DNA of 64,000 bases from Lysobacter_C viscosus (GTDB lineage Bacteria > Pseudomonadota > Gammaproteobacteria > Xanthomonadales > Xanthomonadaceae): the NCBI RefSeq assembly GCF_046600715.1, contig NZ_JBJMAV010000001.1, forward strand, positions 248,001 to 312,000, read 5' to 3'. Position numbers and translations under genes: made by a program. This document shows, one piece after another, positions 31,877 to 39,998 of this stretch (position 1 is the first letter of the stretch; each line of letters starts with the position of its first letter). The notes below the pieces were generated by a model that was given only the letters and a program-made list of their open reading frames with translations, ran no database searches and was not told where the DNA came from.

Positions 31877-32392
31877 TCAGCGCTCCCCTCTGTTCCCTGC
31901 AGGCCCCTTACTTGATCCTACCGATGCTTCGTTCAGCTTGGGGCGAGGCACTGCCCAGACCCTCCCCGCTGCCATGTCCTGCCTTCGTTGCCTGGCCATA
32001 CTCTCTGCCACCCAGAAAACACCGCACTGCCAAACGTTGTGAGTGCCCTGCAGGTGTCTGAGTAGGCCCTCCGGCAACGCGTAACCCATTGCCCCAATCG
32101 TGGTTGGCACCGCCCCGCAGAGCGGGCAGGGCGCCCGGGGGCTGTCTAGCGGGTACCCGTCCAGTAATGGTGGCGGGATCGGGTCGCATAGCTCCACCAG
32201 CTCTTCGGCAGCCTTGTAGGACCAGCCGTATAGGTCTCGCTCTGTTTCGCAATGCACATAGCTGCTGAGAACGCGCCGGAACCGGTCTGGCATCAAATCG
32301 ATGATGACCATCTGGGCACGGCTCAGGTCGCGCTCAAGTCGCTCCAGTTCCAGGTCCCGTCTGAGGATGGGATAAGAGGTGCGTCTGGCCAT
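31877..32392 (-). CDS. Hypothetical protein with CPLCG motif, 171 aa
   Basis: Starts MARRTSYPILRRDLELERLERDLSRAQMVIIDLMPDRFRRVLSSYVHC. The middle has 'APCPLCGAVPTTIGAMGYALPEGLLRHLQGTHNVWQCGVFWVAESMARQRR', which with C-x2-C...H...H and a later Cys may form a zinc site. It is the right-most gene of the element, 174 bp from attR, and is the first gene of a two-gene unit with the membrane protein. No family recognised. Confidence 0.6.
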   Translation of the reverse strand: MARRTSYPILRRDLELERLERDLSRAQMVIIDLMPDRFRRVLSSYVHCETERDLYGWSYKAAEELVELCDPIPPPLLDGYPLDSPRAPCPLCGAVPTTIGAMGYALPEGLLRHLQGTHNVWQCGVFWVAESMARQRRQDMAAGRVWAVPRPKLNEASVGSSKGPAGNRGER

Positions 32393-32565
32393 TGCCAAGC
32401 TCTCCGCGTCCAAGGTCGGCAGACTCCGCCCAGAGTCCGGACCGGTCAACACAGATCTCGCTAGGACGCGCCCCTACCAGAGCTGGCAAGTGAGTAGCGG
32501 AGTGAGTAGAAACGGGGCGCCGCAAGGGTTGGGGATTGACAAACAATCGTTGTACATCAAGATGG

Positions 32566-32585
32566 GAGTCCGGCTCCGGGCACCA
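32566..32585 (+). repeat. attR: 20-bp direct repeat
   Basis: Identical to the last 20 bases of tRNA-Leu at 16697-16716. It marks the right end of the element; core-chromosome genes resume after it. Confidence 0.9.
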
Positions 32586-32676
32586 GTAAAGGCATTGTTC
32601 CTCGCAAAGATCGCGCGTCCGCGCGCGCCACGTGGGTGTCGCCATTCCGCCACCCGCATGCAGGAGCGTCGAGTCC

Positions 32677-32775
32677 ATGGCAATCAAGGTCCGCACCAGC
32701 GGCTGCCTCATCTCCATCGTGGTCTCGGTGGCCCTGACCGTCGTGTTGAACCTGATGCTGCGCGGCTGCAGTTGA
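32677..32775 (+). CDS. Tiny membrane protein, 32 aa
   Basis: MAIKVRTSGCLISIVVSVALTVVLNLMLRGCS, a single hydrophobic helix flanked by Cys residues, with AGGAG 11 bp upstream. Small proteins of this form occur in this family of bacteria. Too short for firm support. Confidence 0.5.
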   Translation: MAIKVRTSGCLISIVVSVALTVVLNLMLRGCS

Positions 32776-33050
32776 CCGGGGGTCTGCGGGGCAGGTCTGC
32801 CTGGCCGGGTGTCCCCTGTCTCCAGTGCTCGTATTTTCAGGGGCTGCGTCACGGTTCGATGGCGCAGGCACGGTCAGGCGGGCGCACCTGCGCGAAATCG
32901 GGCCCGCGTCTCGGTTTGCCGATGCACACGCCCGCATGGTGAGTGGGCGGGTCCCGTTCTGAGGGCCCCACAGCCGGCTTACCGCTTCCTCGCGGACCAG
33001 GGCCGGATCGTCCGGCGCCTTGCGTTGGACAGGGCAGGGAGGACCCGCCC

Positions 33051-33344
33051 ATGCAACGTCGAACCATCCAGTTGCCCGCCCTTGTCGCCACCGTTCTCAC
33101 CGCGTTGCTGTGCGCGTCGCCGTCGTGGGCGGAGCCGGCCGATGCAACGATGGCGGTTGGCCTGCGAATCGTCGCGGCCGTGGAGCCCCTGGCCCGTCCG
33201 GACCGCTCGGACACCGCCCATGCGACCGATGGCCGGCTTGCGGTGCATCGCACCCCGGAGGGACCGCACGGCCCGGGCCCGCGTGCCCACCTGGAGCGCG
33301 TGCAGGACGCCGCCGGTCGGCATATCGAGGTGGTGACGTACTGA
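33051..33344 (+). CDS. Exported hypothetical protein, 97 aa
   Basis: MQRRTIQLPALVATVLTALLCASPSWAEPADATMA is a signal peptide with cleavage after SWA. The mature part (about 70 aa) is unstructured-looking and charged with 'VAAVEPLARPDRSDT...LERVQDAAGRHIEVVTY'. No domain recognised. Start preceded by GGGAGGA. Confidence 0.6.
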   Translation: MQRRTIQLPALVATVLTALLCASPSWAEPADATMAVGLRIVAAVEPLARPDRSDTAHATDGRLAVHRTPEGPHGPGPRAHLERVQDAAGRHIEVVTY

Positions 33345-33417
33345 ATCGTTTGGCGCGATGCAGCTTCGTGGCGGTCGCGTGATCGGACCTGCCTGCACCG
33401 GTCGATAAAGTGACCGG

Positions 33418-34719
33418 ATGAAAAAAACCGCCACCAGTACGTTGCACTCCGCCTTCCGTTCGGCGCCGCGTGCCGTTGCACCGCCGCCGACCCTCGCCCG
33501 CCCGCTTTCCCATGCCTGGAGACTGCTCGCCGTGTCGCTCGCATCGGCCATCGCCATGCCGGCGGCGGGCGCCACCCCGGCGTTCGAGCGCTGTGTTGAC
33601 GCTTTGGGGTCGCGGGCAGCAGGCGAGGGTATCTCCGCGTCGGTCTTCGATGCCAATGTCCGTACCGTCACGCCGGATCCTTCGCTGCTGGCGTTGCTCA
33701 ATTCGCAGCCCGAGTTCAGCACGCCGATCTGGGATTACCTGGCCGGCCTGGTGGACGACAAGCGCGTGGCGGATGGCCAGCGGATGCTTGCCGAACATGC
33801 CGGTGTCCTCTCCCGGGTGGAAGCGAAGTACGGGGTCGATCCGGCCACCGTGGTCGCGGTCTGGGGCGTGGAAAGCGACTACGGCGCCACGTTCGGCAAG
33901 CGTCCGTTGCTGACCTCGCTCACCACCCTGTCCTGCATGGGGCGTCGCCAGTCGTTCTTCCGTGGCGAGCTCATCGACACCCTGCGGATCATCCAGTCCG
34001 GCGACGTGGCGCCCGAACGCCTGGTGGGCTCGTGGGCGGGTGCGTTCGGGCACACCCAGTTCATGCCATCGACGTACCGAAGGATCGCGGTGGACTTCGA
34101 CGGCGACGGGCGCCGCGACCTGGTGGGCAGCATCCCAGACGCGCTCGCCTCCACCGCGAACTACCTGAAGCGTTCGGGTTGGCGCAGCGGCCAGCCTTGG
34201 GGTTATGAGATCCGCCTGCCGTCGGGGTTCGACGGCCCGGCGGGACGGACCAACCGCCGTCCGTTGTCGGAATGGACGGATCGGGGCATCCGGCGCGTGG
34301 ATGGCGGTGCCATCCCCGTGTCGGGCAACACCCCGGCTGCGCTGTTCCAGCCGGCGGGCGCGGCGGGGCCGTCGTTCCTGGTGTTCAAGAATTTCGACGC
34401 GATCTACAGCTACAACGCCGCCGAAAGCTATGCGCTTGCCATCGCCCATCTGTCGGACCGGCTGCGCGGCGGTGGCGGGTTCGCCAAGGGCTGGCCCACG
34501 GCCGACCCGGGGCTGTCCCGCGCCGAACGCCGCGAGGTGCAGACGCTGCTGCTCGCCCGTGGCCACGACATCGGCGAAGTGGACGGGATGCTGGGCAAGG
34601 CATCGCGCGCGGCAATCAAGCTCGAGCAGGCGCGCATGGGCATGCAACCGATCGACGGGCGCGCGGGCCAGCGCATGCTGAAGGCGCTCAGGGCATCCGG
34701 GCCAGTTCGCCTGAAGTGA
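33418..34719 (+). CDS. Lytic murein transglycosylase (MltB/SLT family) with PG-binding domain
   Basis: 433 aa. An N-terminal signal segment lies about residues 33-52. The catalytic domain has 'VVAVWGVESDYGATFGKRPLLTSLTTLSC' with the catalytic Glu in GVESDYG, then 'GSWAGAFGHTQFMPSTYRRIAVDFDGDGRRDL'. The C-terminal 65 residues ('LSRAERREVQTLLLARGHDIGEVDGMLGKASRAAIKLEQARMGMQPIDGRAG') form a peptidoglycan-binding domain. It cleaves the MurNAc-GlcNAc bond to 1,6-anhydroMurNAc in cell-wall turnover. Confidence 0.93.
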   Translation: MKKTATSTLHSAFRSAPRAVAPPPTLARPLSHAWRLLAVSLASAIAMPAAGATPAFERCVDALGSRAAGEGISASVFDANVRTVTPDPSLLALLNSQPEFSTPIWDYLAGLVDDKRVADGQRMLAEHAGVLSRVEAKYGVDPATVVAVWGVESDYGATFGKRPLLTSLTTLSCMGRRQSFFRGELIDTLRIIQSGDVAPERLVGSWAGAFGHTQFMPSTYRRIAVDFDGDGRRDLVGSIPDALASTANYLKRSGWRSGQPWGYEIRLPSGFDGPAGRTNRRPLSEWTDRGIRRVDGGAIPVSGNTPAALFQPAGAAGPSFLVFKNFDAIYSYNAAESYALAIAHLSDRLRGGGGFAKGWPTADPGLSRAERREVQTLLLARGHDIGEVDGMLGKASRAAIKLEQARMGMQPIDGRAGQRMLKALRASGPVRLK

Positions 34720-34837
34720 CCTGGATGTCCCCATGGTCGGCCAGGCCGATCAGCCCCAGTGGGCTGCACCCTGCAGTCGTGCCGTCCTGCGCGCGCGGCT
34801 ATCCTGAGGCCCGAATCGGACCGGGGACCACCCACGC

Positions 34838-36460
34838 ATGATGCGATACGCCGCCTATGCCGCCAGCGTCGTGCTGGCGATCCTCTCCATCGGCATGGCA
34901 GTGCTGGATCCGCGATGGGCGTGGGCGGTGCTGGTGTTCGGCGGGCTGGCCGCGCTGGGCACGTGGGACCTCGCGCAGAAGCGCAGCACCCTGCGCAGGG
35001 TGTATCCCTTGCTCGCGCACTTCCGCTACGGGCTGGAGTCGATCGGGCCGGAAATGCGGCAGTACTTCATCGAGTCCGATACCGCCGAGACACCGTTCTC
35101 GCGCCAGCAGCGTGCGCTGGTGTACCAGCGAGCGAAGTCGGTCAACGACACGCGCCCGTTCGGCACGCTCCATGACGTGTACAGCGTCGACTACGAGTGG
35201 ATCAACCACTCCATGGCGCCCACGCCGCACGGCACCCACGACTTCCGCGTCACCATCGGCGAGGGCACCGCACAGCCGTACTCCGCCAGCGTGTTCAACA
35301 TCTCGGCGATGAGCTTCGGTTCGCTGTCGGCCAATGCGATTCGTGCATTGAACAAGGGCGCAAAGCTCGGCGGCTTCTACCACGACACCGGCGAGGGCTC
35401 GATCTCCCCCTACCACCGAGAGAACGGCGGCGACCTGGTCTGGGAAATCGGTTCGGGCTATTTCGGCTGCCGTGGCGACGACGGCAGCTTCAGCGAAGAG
35501 CGTTTCGCGGCGAACGCCACCGACCCGCAGGTCAGGATGATCGAGATCAAGCTGTCGCAGGGTGCCAAGCCCGGCCACGGCGGCGTCCTGCCCGCGCCCA
35601 AGGTCACGCCGGAGATCGCGGTGACACGCGGGGTGCCGGCGTGGGTGGAGTGCGTCTCGCCGGCGCGGCACGCGGAGTTCGACACGCCCCGTGGCCTGTT
35701 GGCGTTCGTCGCGCGGTTGCGCGAGCTGTCGGGCGGCAAGCCGGTCGGCTTCAAGCTGGCGATCGGGCATCCGTGGGAATGGTTCGGCATCGCCAAGGCG
35801 ATGCAGGAAACCGGACAGCTGCCGGATTTCATCGTGGTCGACGGCGCGGAGGGCGGCACGGGCGCTTCACCCGCGGAGTTCATCGACCACGTCGGCGTGC
35901 CCATGCACGAAGCGTTGATGCTGGTGCACAACACACTGGTGGGCCTGGGCCTGCGCGACCGCATCCACCTGGGCGCGGCAGGGCGCATCACCACCGCCTT
36001 CGACATCGCACGCACCATGGCGATGGGCGCGGACTGGTGCAATGCCGGGCGCGGCTACATGTTCGCGCTGGGCTGCATCCAGTCGCTCAGCTGCCACACC
36101 GATGAATGCCCGACCGGCGTGGCGACCCAGGACCCCAAGCGCTGGCGTGCGCTGGACGTGCCGGACAAGGGCGCACGGGTGCGCAACTACCACCACAACA
36201 CGCTACTGGCGCTTCGCGACCTGATCTGCGCGGCGGGGCTGGAGCACCCACGGCAGATCGGGCCCGAGCACATCCTGCGCCGGGTCACGCCAACGGAAGT
36301 GCGGTCACTGGCCGCGCTGTACCGGTTCCTGGAGCCCGGAGCGCTGCTGCAGGGGGTACCCGACCACTCGGTATTCCGTTCGTTCTGGGAAAGCGCGCGC
36401 AGTGATTCATTCGCGCCGCCGCCGCAGGTCCAGCGCATGCGCGAGAGCAAGCTGGTCTGA
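34838..36460 (+). CDS. FMN-binding glutamate-synthase family protein
   Basis: 540 aa. Two N-terminal membrane segments (about 1-45) precede a glutamate synthase central/FMN domain: 'FNISAMSFGSLSANAIRALNKGAKLGGFYHDTGEGSISPYHRENGGDLVWEIGSGYFG', 'ISQGAKPGHGG'-like region, 'VDGAEGGTGASPAEFIDHVG', and the Fe-S cysteines 'CIQSLSCHTDECPTGVATQD'. It lacks the glutaminase domain, so it is not a complete GOGAT. The reaction is unknown. Confidence 0.88.
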   Translation: MMRYAAYAASVVLAILSIGMAVLDPRWAWAVLVFGGLAALGTWDLAQKRSTLRRVYPLLAHFRYGLESIGPEMRQYFIESDTAETPFSRQQRALVYQRAKSVNDTRPFGTLHDVYSVDYEWINHSMAPTPHGTHDFRVTIGEGTAQPYSASVFNISAMSFGSLSANAIRALNKGAKLGGFYHDTGEGSISPYHRENGGDLVWEIGSGYFGCRGDDGSFSEERFAANATDPQVRMIEIKLSQGAKPGHGGVLPAPKVTPEIAVTRGVPAWVECVSPARHAEFDTPRGLLAFVARLRELSGGKPVGFKLAIGHPWEWFGIAKAMQETGQLPDFIVVDGAEGGTGASPAEFIDHVGVPMHEALMLVHNTLVGLGLRDRIHLGAAGRITTAFDIARTMAMGADWCNAGRGYMFALGCIQSLSCHTDECPTGVATQDPKRWRALDVPDKGARVRNYHHNTLLALRDLICAAGLEHPRQIGPEHILRRVTPTEVRSLAALYRFLEPGALLQGVPDHSVFRSFWESARSDSFAPPPQVQRMRESKLV

Positions 36461-36508
36461 GCGATCTGGCCCTGCCATGCCTGCACACGGCGTGCAGGGC
36501 GCGGGCGA

Positions 36509-36874
36509 TCAGTCGAGCAGTTCGAGCACCCGCTCGGGCGGGCGTCCGATGACTGCCCGGGTCCCCCGCACCAGGACCGGTCGTTCGATCAACCGCGGAT
36601 GCGCCTGCATCGCAGCCAGCAAGGCATCGTCGTCCAGCGACGGATCGGCAAGGCCCAGGTTGGAGTATTCGGTTTCGCCCGTGCGCATCAACCCACGCGG
36701 GGATATCCCCAAGGCCGAGACCAGTTCGCGCAGGTCGTCCAGCGAGGGCGGCTCGTCGAGGTAGGCGACGATGTCCGGCTCGATGCCGCGTTCCGTCAGC
36801 AGCGCCAGCGCTGCGCGCGACTTGGAACAACGCGGGTTGTGCCACAGCCGCAAGCCGGGAGGGTGGATGGTCAT
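36509..36874 (-). CDS. arsC: ArsC-family (Spx/arsenate reductase-like) protein
   Basis: 121 aa. 'LRLWHNPRCSKSRAALALLTERGIEPDIVAYLDEPPSLDDLRELVSALG' has the catalytic Cys of the glutaredoxin-coupled ArsC fold; 'RPVLVRGTRAVIGRPPERVLELL' is the conserved end with the Arg ligands. It would reduce arsenate to arsenite using glutathione/glutaredoxin, or act as a YfgD-type relative. No other ars genes are adjacent. It converges with the gene at 34838. Confidence 0.88.
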   Translation of the reverse strand: MTIHPPGLRLWHNPRCSKSRAALALLTERGIEPDIVAYLDEPPSLDDLRELVSALGISPRGLMRTGETEYSNLGLADPSLDDDALLAAMQAHPRLIERPVLVRGTRAVIGRPPERVLELLD

Positions 36875-36928
36875 GGCTGGCTCCCTGGAACGACGAAGGC
36901 CGGCTTGCGCCGGCCTGGTCGGAATACA

Positions 36929-37003
36929 TGGTGGGCGGTGCAGGGATCGAACCTGCGACCCTTGCCGTGTGAAGGCAATGCTCTACCGCTGAGCTAACCG
37001 CCC
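36929..37003 (-). tRNA. tRNA-Val (anticodon CAC)
   Basis: 75 nt with encoded CCA. The minus strand begins GGGCGGTTAGCTCAGCGG, the anticodon loop is TTCACAC (CAC), the T-arm is GCAGGTTCGATCCCTGC, and the acceptor pairs with ACCGCCC. Confidence 0.95.
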
Positions 37004-37473
37004 GAATTCGGGCCGCGCAGTATACAGCAGCGCCGGGGCGACAACGCAAGACGAGCGGGATGGATGCAGTCCCGGCTGCGCATTCCGGCCCGCGGCCTGA
37101 ACTCACGCCGCCGCTCGCGTCGTGCCCGTCCATGCGTTCGTGTCCGGTGTTGCACCTTGCACGGATAAGCCGTCCGGTGGCCGGTTCCAATTGCGAATGG
37201 GGGATCGGGAAAATCCGGCCCGCGTGCGTCCGGCTCGTTTCACCGGTCGGACGCGGTCCGCGTCCCGATGGCGCGCGTGGATGCGGACTTCGTGCAGGGG
37301 AGCGCGATCCACCCACTGGCGCCCTGCCGCCGCACCAGGCTTGTCTGGCCACTGCCTGGCTGACGCGCGAGGTGCGCGCCACCCGGCGCAGTGGTATCGC
37401 GGGCGCCGAAACACGTGGTGCCGGTGCTGGACGCCGCATGGGCGCCCGGCCCCAGCCCCCAGCCCCCATCGAC
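37004..37473. other. Intergenic region without recognised gene
   Basis: About 470 bp between tRNA-Val and the 3' end of the histidine kinase. Open frames here are extensions of shadows in very high-GC sequence, with no start signals or conserved motif. I see nothing definite. Confidence 0.4.
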
Positions 37474-39354
37474 CTAGACCGTCGGCAGCACCAGCCGGAC
37501 CGCACTGACCAGCGCCTCGTGCGTGGCGGGCTTGGCGACGTGGGCGTTGTAGCCTGCATCGATGGCGCGCTCGCGGTCGGCCTCCCCGGCAAACGCCGTC
37601 AGTGCAATCGCCGGCAGGCCGCGCAGTGCCGGGTTTGCATGCTCGCGCACCTGGCCGATCAGCCAGTAGCCGTCCCGACCCGGCATGCCGATGTCGCTGA
37701 CCAGCACGTGCGGCTGGAAACGCTCCAGCCGCGCCAGCGCCTCGTCTGCGCTGGCCGCGCTGACCACTTCCGCGCCGTGGCTGGCGAAGACGTGGCGCAG
37801 GTACTCGCGCGCGTCGTCGTTGTCTTCCACCGACAGCACCCGCACGTCGGTGAGCGGCACCCCGGTGATACCCAGTGGCTCCTCGGGCAGCGTGCTCGAC
37901 CCGGGGGTGGCGGGCGCGGTGGCGTCGCCACTGGCGGCGCGCGGCAAGGTGATGGTGAGGCAACAGCCGTGGCCGATTCCCGCGCTCTGGGCTTCGATCT
38001 CACCGCCGTGAAGCTCGACCAGTTGGCGTGCGATCGCCAGCCCCAGGCCAAGCCCGCCGTGGGGCCGGGTGACGCTGCTGTCGGCCTGCCTGAAACGGTC
38101 GAACACATATGGAAGGAAGCCCGGGTCGATGCCCGGACCGGTGTCGGACACGCTCACCAGCACATGGTCGGCGGTGGTGCGCGCCTCGATGCGTACCACG
38201 CCGCCGGCAGGGGTGAACTTGACCGCGTTCGACAGCAGGTTCCACAGCACCTGCTGCAAGCGGTGCGGGTCGGCCCGCAGCCCCAGTCCGGCCGGCACGG
38301 CGGTGGCCAGGAGGATGCGCTTGGCGTCAGCGGCGACCTGCACTGCGCCGATCGCATCGCGCACGACGTCCTCCAGAACCACCGGCTCCGGGTTCAAGCG
38401 GATCTTGCCGGAGATGATCCGGCTCATGTCCAGCAGGTCGTCGATGATGCGGGTCATGGCGCGGGCGCTGCGTTCTATGACGCGCGCGGCATCGGTGACC
38501 TGCGGATTGTCGGGGGCGATGCGTTGCAGGACCTGCGCCCAGCCGGTGATCGGTGTCATCGGCGTGCGCAGTTCGTGCGACACGGTGGCGAGGAACTCGT
38601 CCTTGAGGCGGCTGGCCGCGAGCGCCTGCTGGCGGGATTCGCGAAGGTCGCGGTCCTGTCGCTGGATCTCGCCGAGCATCTGGTTGAACGTCTCGGTGAA
38701 GCGCGCTACCTCGTCGTTGCCCTTGACCTCGGCGCGCAACGAGTAGTCGCGGGTACGCGAGACCTGGTGGGCGGTCTGGTCCAGCCACTCGAGCCGGCGC
38801 ACCAGCAGGCGCGCGCCCTTGCGTGCGGCCAGCGCGCTCAGCAGCAACGCCACCACGCAGGTGCCTGCGGCCCACAGCAGGTTGCGCAGCAGCAGTTGGC
38901 GCAGGCCGGCCAGGTCATAGACCACCTGCAGGGTGCCCAGCTGGTCCTGGCGTTCGCCTACCGGCAGGCTGACCACGAACACGCCCAACGCACCGTTTTC
39001 CCCCGCTGGCGTATCGAGAGGCAGGCGCTCGGCGAAGCCTTCGCGGGTGAAGCGGGCGAACACCGCGCCGCTGGTGTCGAACAGCGTCGCCGAGGAGACG
39101 TCCGGCAGCGCGCTGAAGCCGTTCACCACCTCGCGCCCGGTGTCGACGTCGCCGAAGGCCAGCGGCGCGGCGGCGTTGATCGTCGCCAGCCGGCCCTGGG
39201 TGCGTAGTGCCTGGAACGCGGTGTCGCGCACCTGCACGTGGTTGGCAGCGGCAAGGGCGGCTGACACCAGCAGGATCACCGTGGCGCTGGTCAGCAACAC
39301 CAGCAGGGTGATCCGGTCGGCCAGCGAGCCTTCGCGCGCCGGGGTGGGGGTCAC
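37474..39354 (-). CDS. Hybrid sensor histidine kinase with CHASE8-like periplasmic domain
   Basis: 626 aa from a GTG that overlaps the upstream yfiR-like stop (GTGA). A membrane segment is followed by a periplasmic CHASE8-type domain (about 45-150), a second membrane segment, HAMP and coiled coil, HisKA with 'FLATVSHELRTPMTPITGWAQVL', HATPase with 'LWNLLSNAVKF', 'SDTGPGID' and 'GGLGLGLAI', and a C-terminal receiver with 'PHVLVSDIGMPGRDG'. It senses a periplasmic state and passes phosphate to its receiver. No separate output protein is adjacent. The long upstream open frame is antisense noise. Confidence 0.9.
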   Translation of the reverse strand: MTPTPAREGSLADRITLLVLLTSATVILLVSAALAAANHVQVRDTAFQALRTQGRLATINAAAPLAFGDVDTGREVVNGFSALPDVSSATLFDTSGAVFARFTREGFAERLPLDTPAGENGALGVFVVSLPVGERQDQLGTLQVVYDLAGLRQLLLRNLLWAAGTCVVALLLSALAARKGARLLVRRLEWLDQTAHQVSRTRDYSLRAEVKGNDEVARFTETFNQMLGEIQRQDRDLRESRQQALAASRLKDEFLATVSHELRTPMTPITGWAQVLQRIAPDNPQVTDAARVIERSARAMTRIIDDLLDMSRIISGKIRLNPEPVVLEDVVRDAIGAVQVAADAKRILLATAVPAGLGLRADPHRLQQVLWNLLSNAVKFTPAGGVVRIEARTTADHVLVSVSDTGPGIDPGFLPYVFDRFRQADSSVTRPHGGLGLGLAIARQLVELHGGEIEAQSAGIGHGCCLTITLPRAASGDATAPATPGSSTLPEEPLGITGVPLTDVRVLSVEDNDDAREYLRHVFASHGAEVVSAASADEALARLERFQPHVLVSDIGMPGRDGYWLIGQVREHANPALRGLPAIALTAFAGEADRERAIDAGYNAHVAKPATHEALVSAVRLVLPTV

Positions 39355-39998
39355 TGCCGGCGGCCCTGTGGCGTCGCCAGCTTGAGGACCTTCGCGCTGA
39401 CGCTCAGGCCACTGGCCTGGATGGCTGCGACGTTGGCGGTGAATCCCATCCGGCGGCCCGATCGGGACAGGCCGAGCATGCCGCCGTGCCGGGTGAAGTC
39501 GTGGCCCGCACCCACGGTCAGCACGCTGGCACCATCGATGCGCGGCAGCAGCTGTTGGGGCGTGATCGACGTCGAGCCGTGCACGAACACCACGTGGCTT
39601 CGCCGCAGCACCTCTGTGGCATCGGCCTGGCGGAGGCTGGTGACTTGTTGCACGCGGATGCGCCGGCCCTGGATCTCGCCGGCGGCGTTGGCGACCTCGC
39701 GCACCGCGTCCACCACCTCGCTGTCGCCCAGCACCGTCAGCACGTAAGGCGAATCGGGCGAGGGGAAGCGCGGCGGGGGCCACTGGGTGAAGCGCACGAA
39801 GTTCACCAGGAAGGCAGCCTCCAGCTGCACTTCCGCACTGTCCGTCGGCTGGGCGTCCACGCGGCCGGCGAAGGCCAGGCCCAGCATCAGTGAGGCCGCT
39901 CCCAGACGCGCGCGGCCCAGGCGCGAAGCGGCGGCGCGTGCGCCCGCGGCATGTGCCGGACGGGGGGCTGCGCGGGTGAAGCGGAAGAGGTCAATCAT
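39351..39998 (-). CDS. YfiR-family periplasmic protein (DUF4154)
   Basis: 215 aa. After a signal segment (LGAASLMLGLAFAGRVDAQ) comes 'LEAAFLVNFVRFTQWPPPRF...YVLTVLGDSEVVDAVREV...RRIRVQQVTSLRQADATEVLRRSHVVFVHGSTS...SVLTVGAGHDFTRHGGMLGLSRSGRRMGFTANVAAIQASGLSVSAKVLKLA', the DUF4154/YfiR pattern. In Pseudomonas YfiR is a periplasmic repressor of the YfiN cyclase; here the partner is likely the kinase with which it overlaps. Its start also overlaps the TonB receptor stop by 8 bp. Confidence 0.85.
   Translation of the reverse strand: MIDLFRFTRAAPRPAHAAGARAAASRLGRARLGAASLMLGLAFAGRVDAQPTDSAEVQLEAAFLVNFVRFTQWPPPRFPSPDSPYVLTVLGDSEVVDAVREVANAAGEIQGRRIRVQQVTSLRQADATEVLRRSHVVFVHGSTSITPQQLLPRIDGASVLTVGAGHDFTRHGGMLGLSRSGRRMGFTANVAAIQASGLSVSAKVLKLATPQGRRQ

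Larger units (their letters stand above)
16697..32585 (+). mobile_element. tRNA-Leu-integrated element, about 15.9 kb
   Basis: The element is bounded by the 20-bp repeat and carries an integrase adjacent to attL, as P4-type islands do. It differs visibly from the flanks in its lower GC content and short hypothetical genes. Contents: integrase, RHH protein, HTH/excisionase candidates, HNH nuclease, RepB-type primase, an ejection-protein-like gene, an HGGxSTGPRT protein, the mqsR-mqsA-secB-like operon and membrane proteins. No conjugation, terminase, portal or capsid genes are seen, so it is a non-autonomous or satellite-like element. Confidence 0.88.

Noticed and set aside
16697..32585. The tRNA-Leu element as a complete prophage or ICE
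   Set aside because: No terminase, portal, capsid, tail, relaxase or type IV secretion genes are present, so only a satellite-like or non-autonomous element is supported.
33097..34734. A 545-codon minus-strand frame over the lytic transglycosylase
   Set aside because: The plus-strand protein has intact catalytic and peptidoglycan-binding motifs; the minus-strand sequence is Arg/His/Ala-rich noise.
36479..36498. CCTGCAC...GTGCAGG hairpin as a terminator between the convergent genes
   Set aside because: Only 7 bp of stem and no T-run on either strand; it could be a weak bidirectional terminator but is not supported enough.
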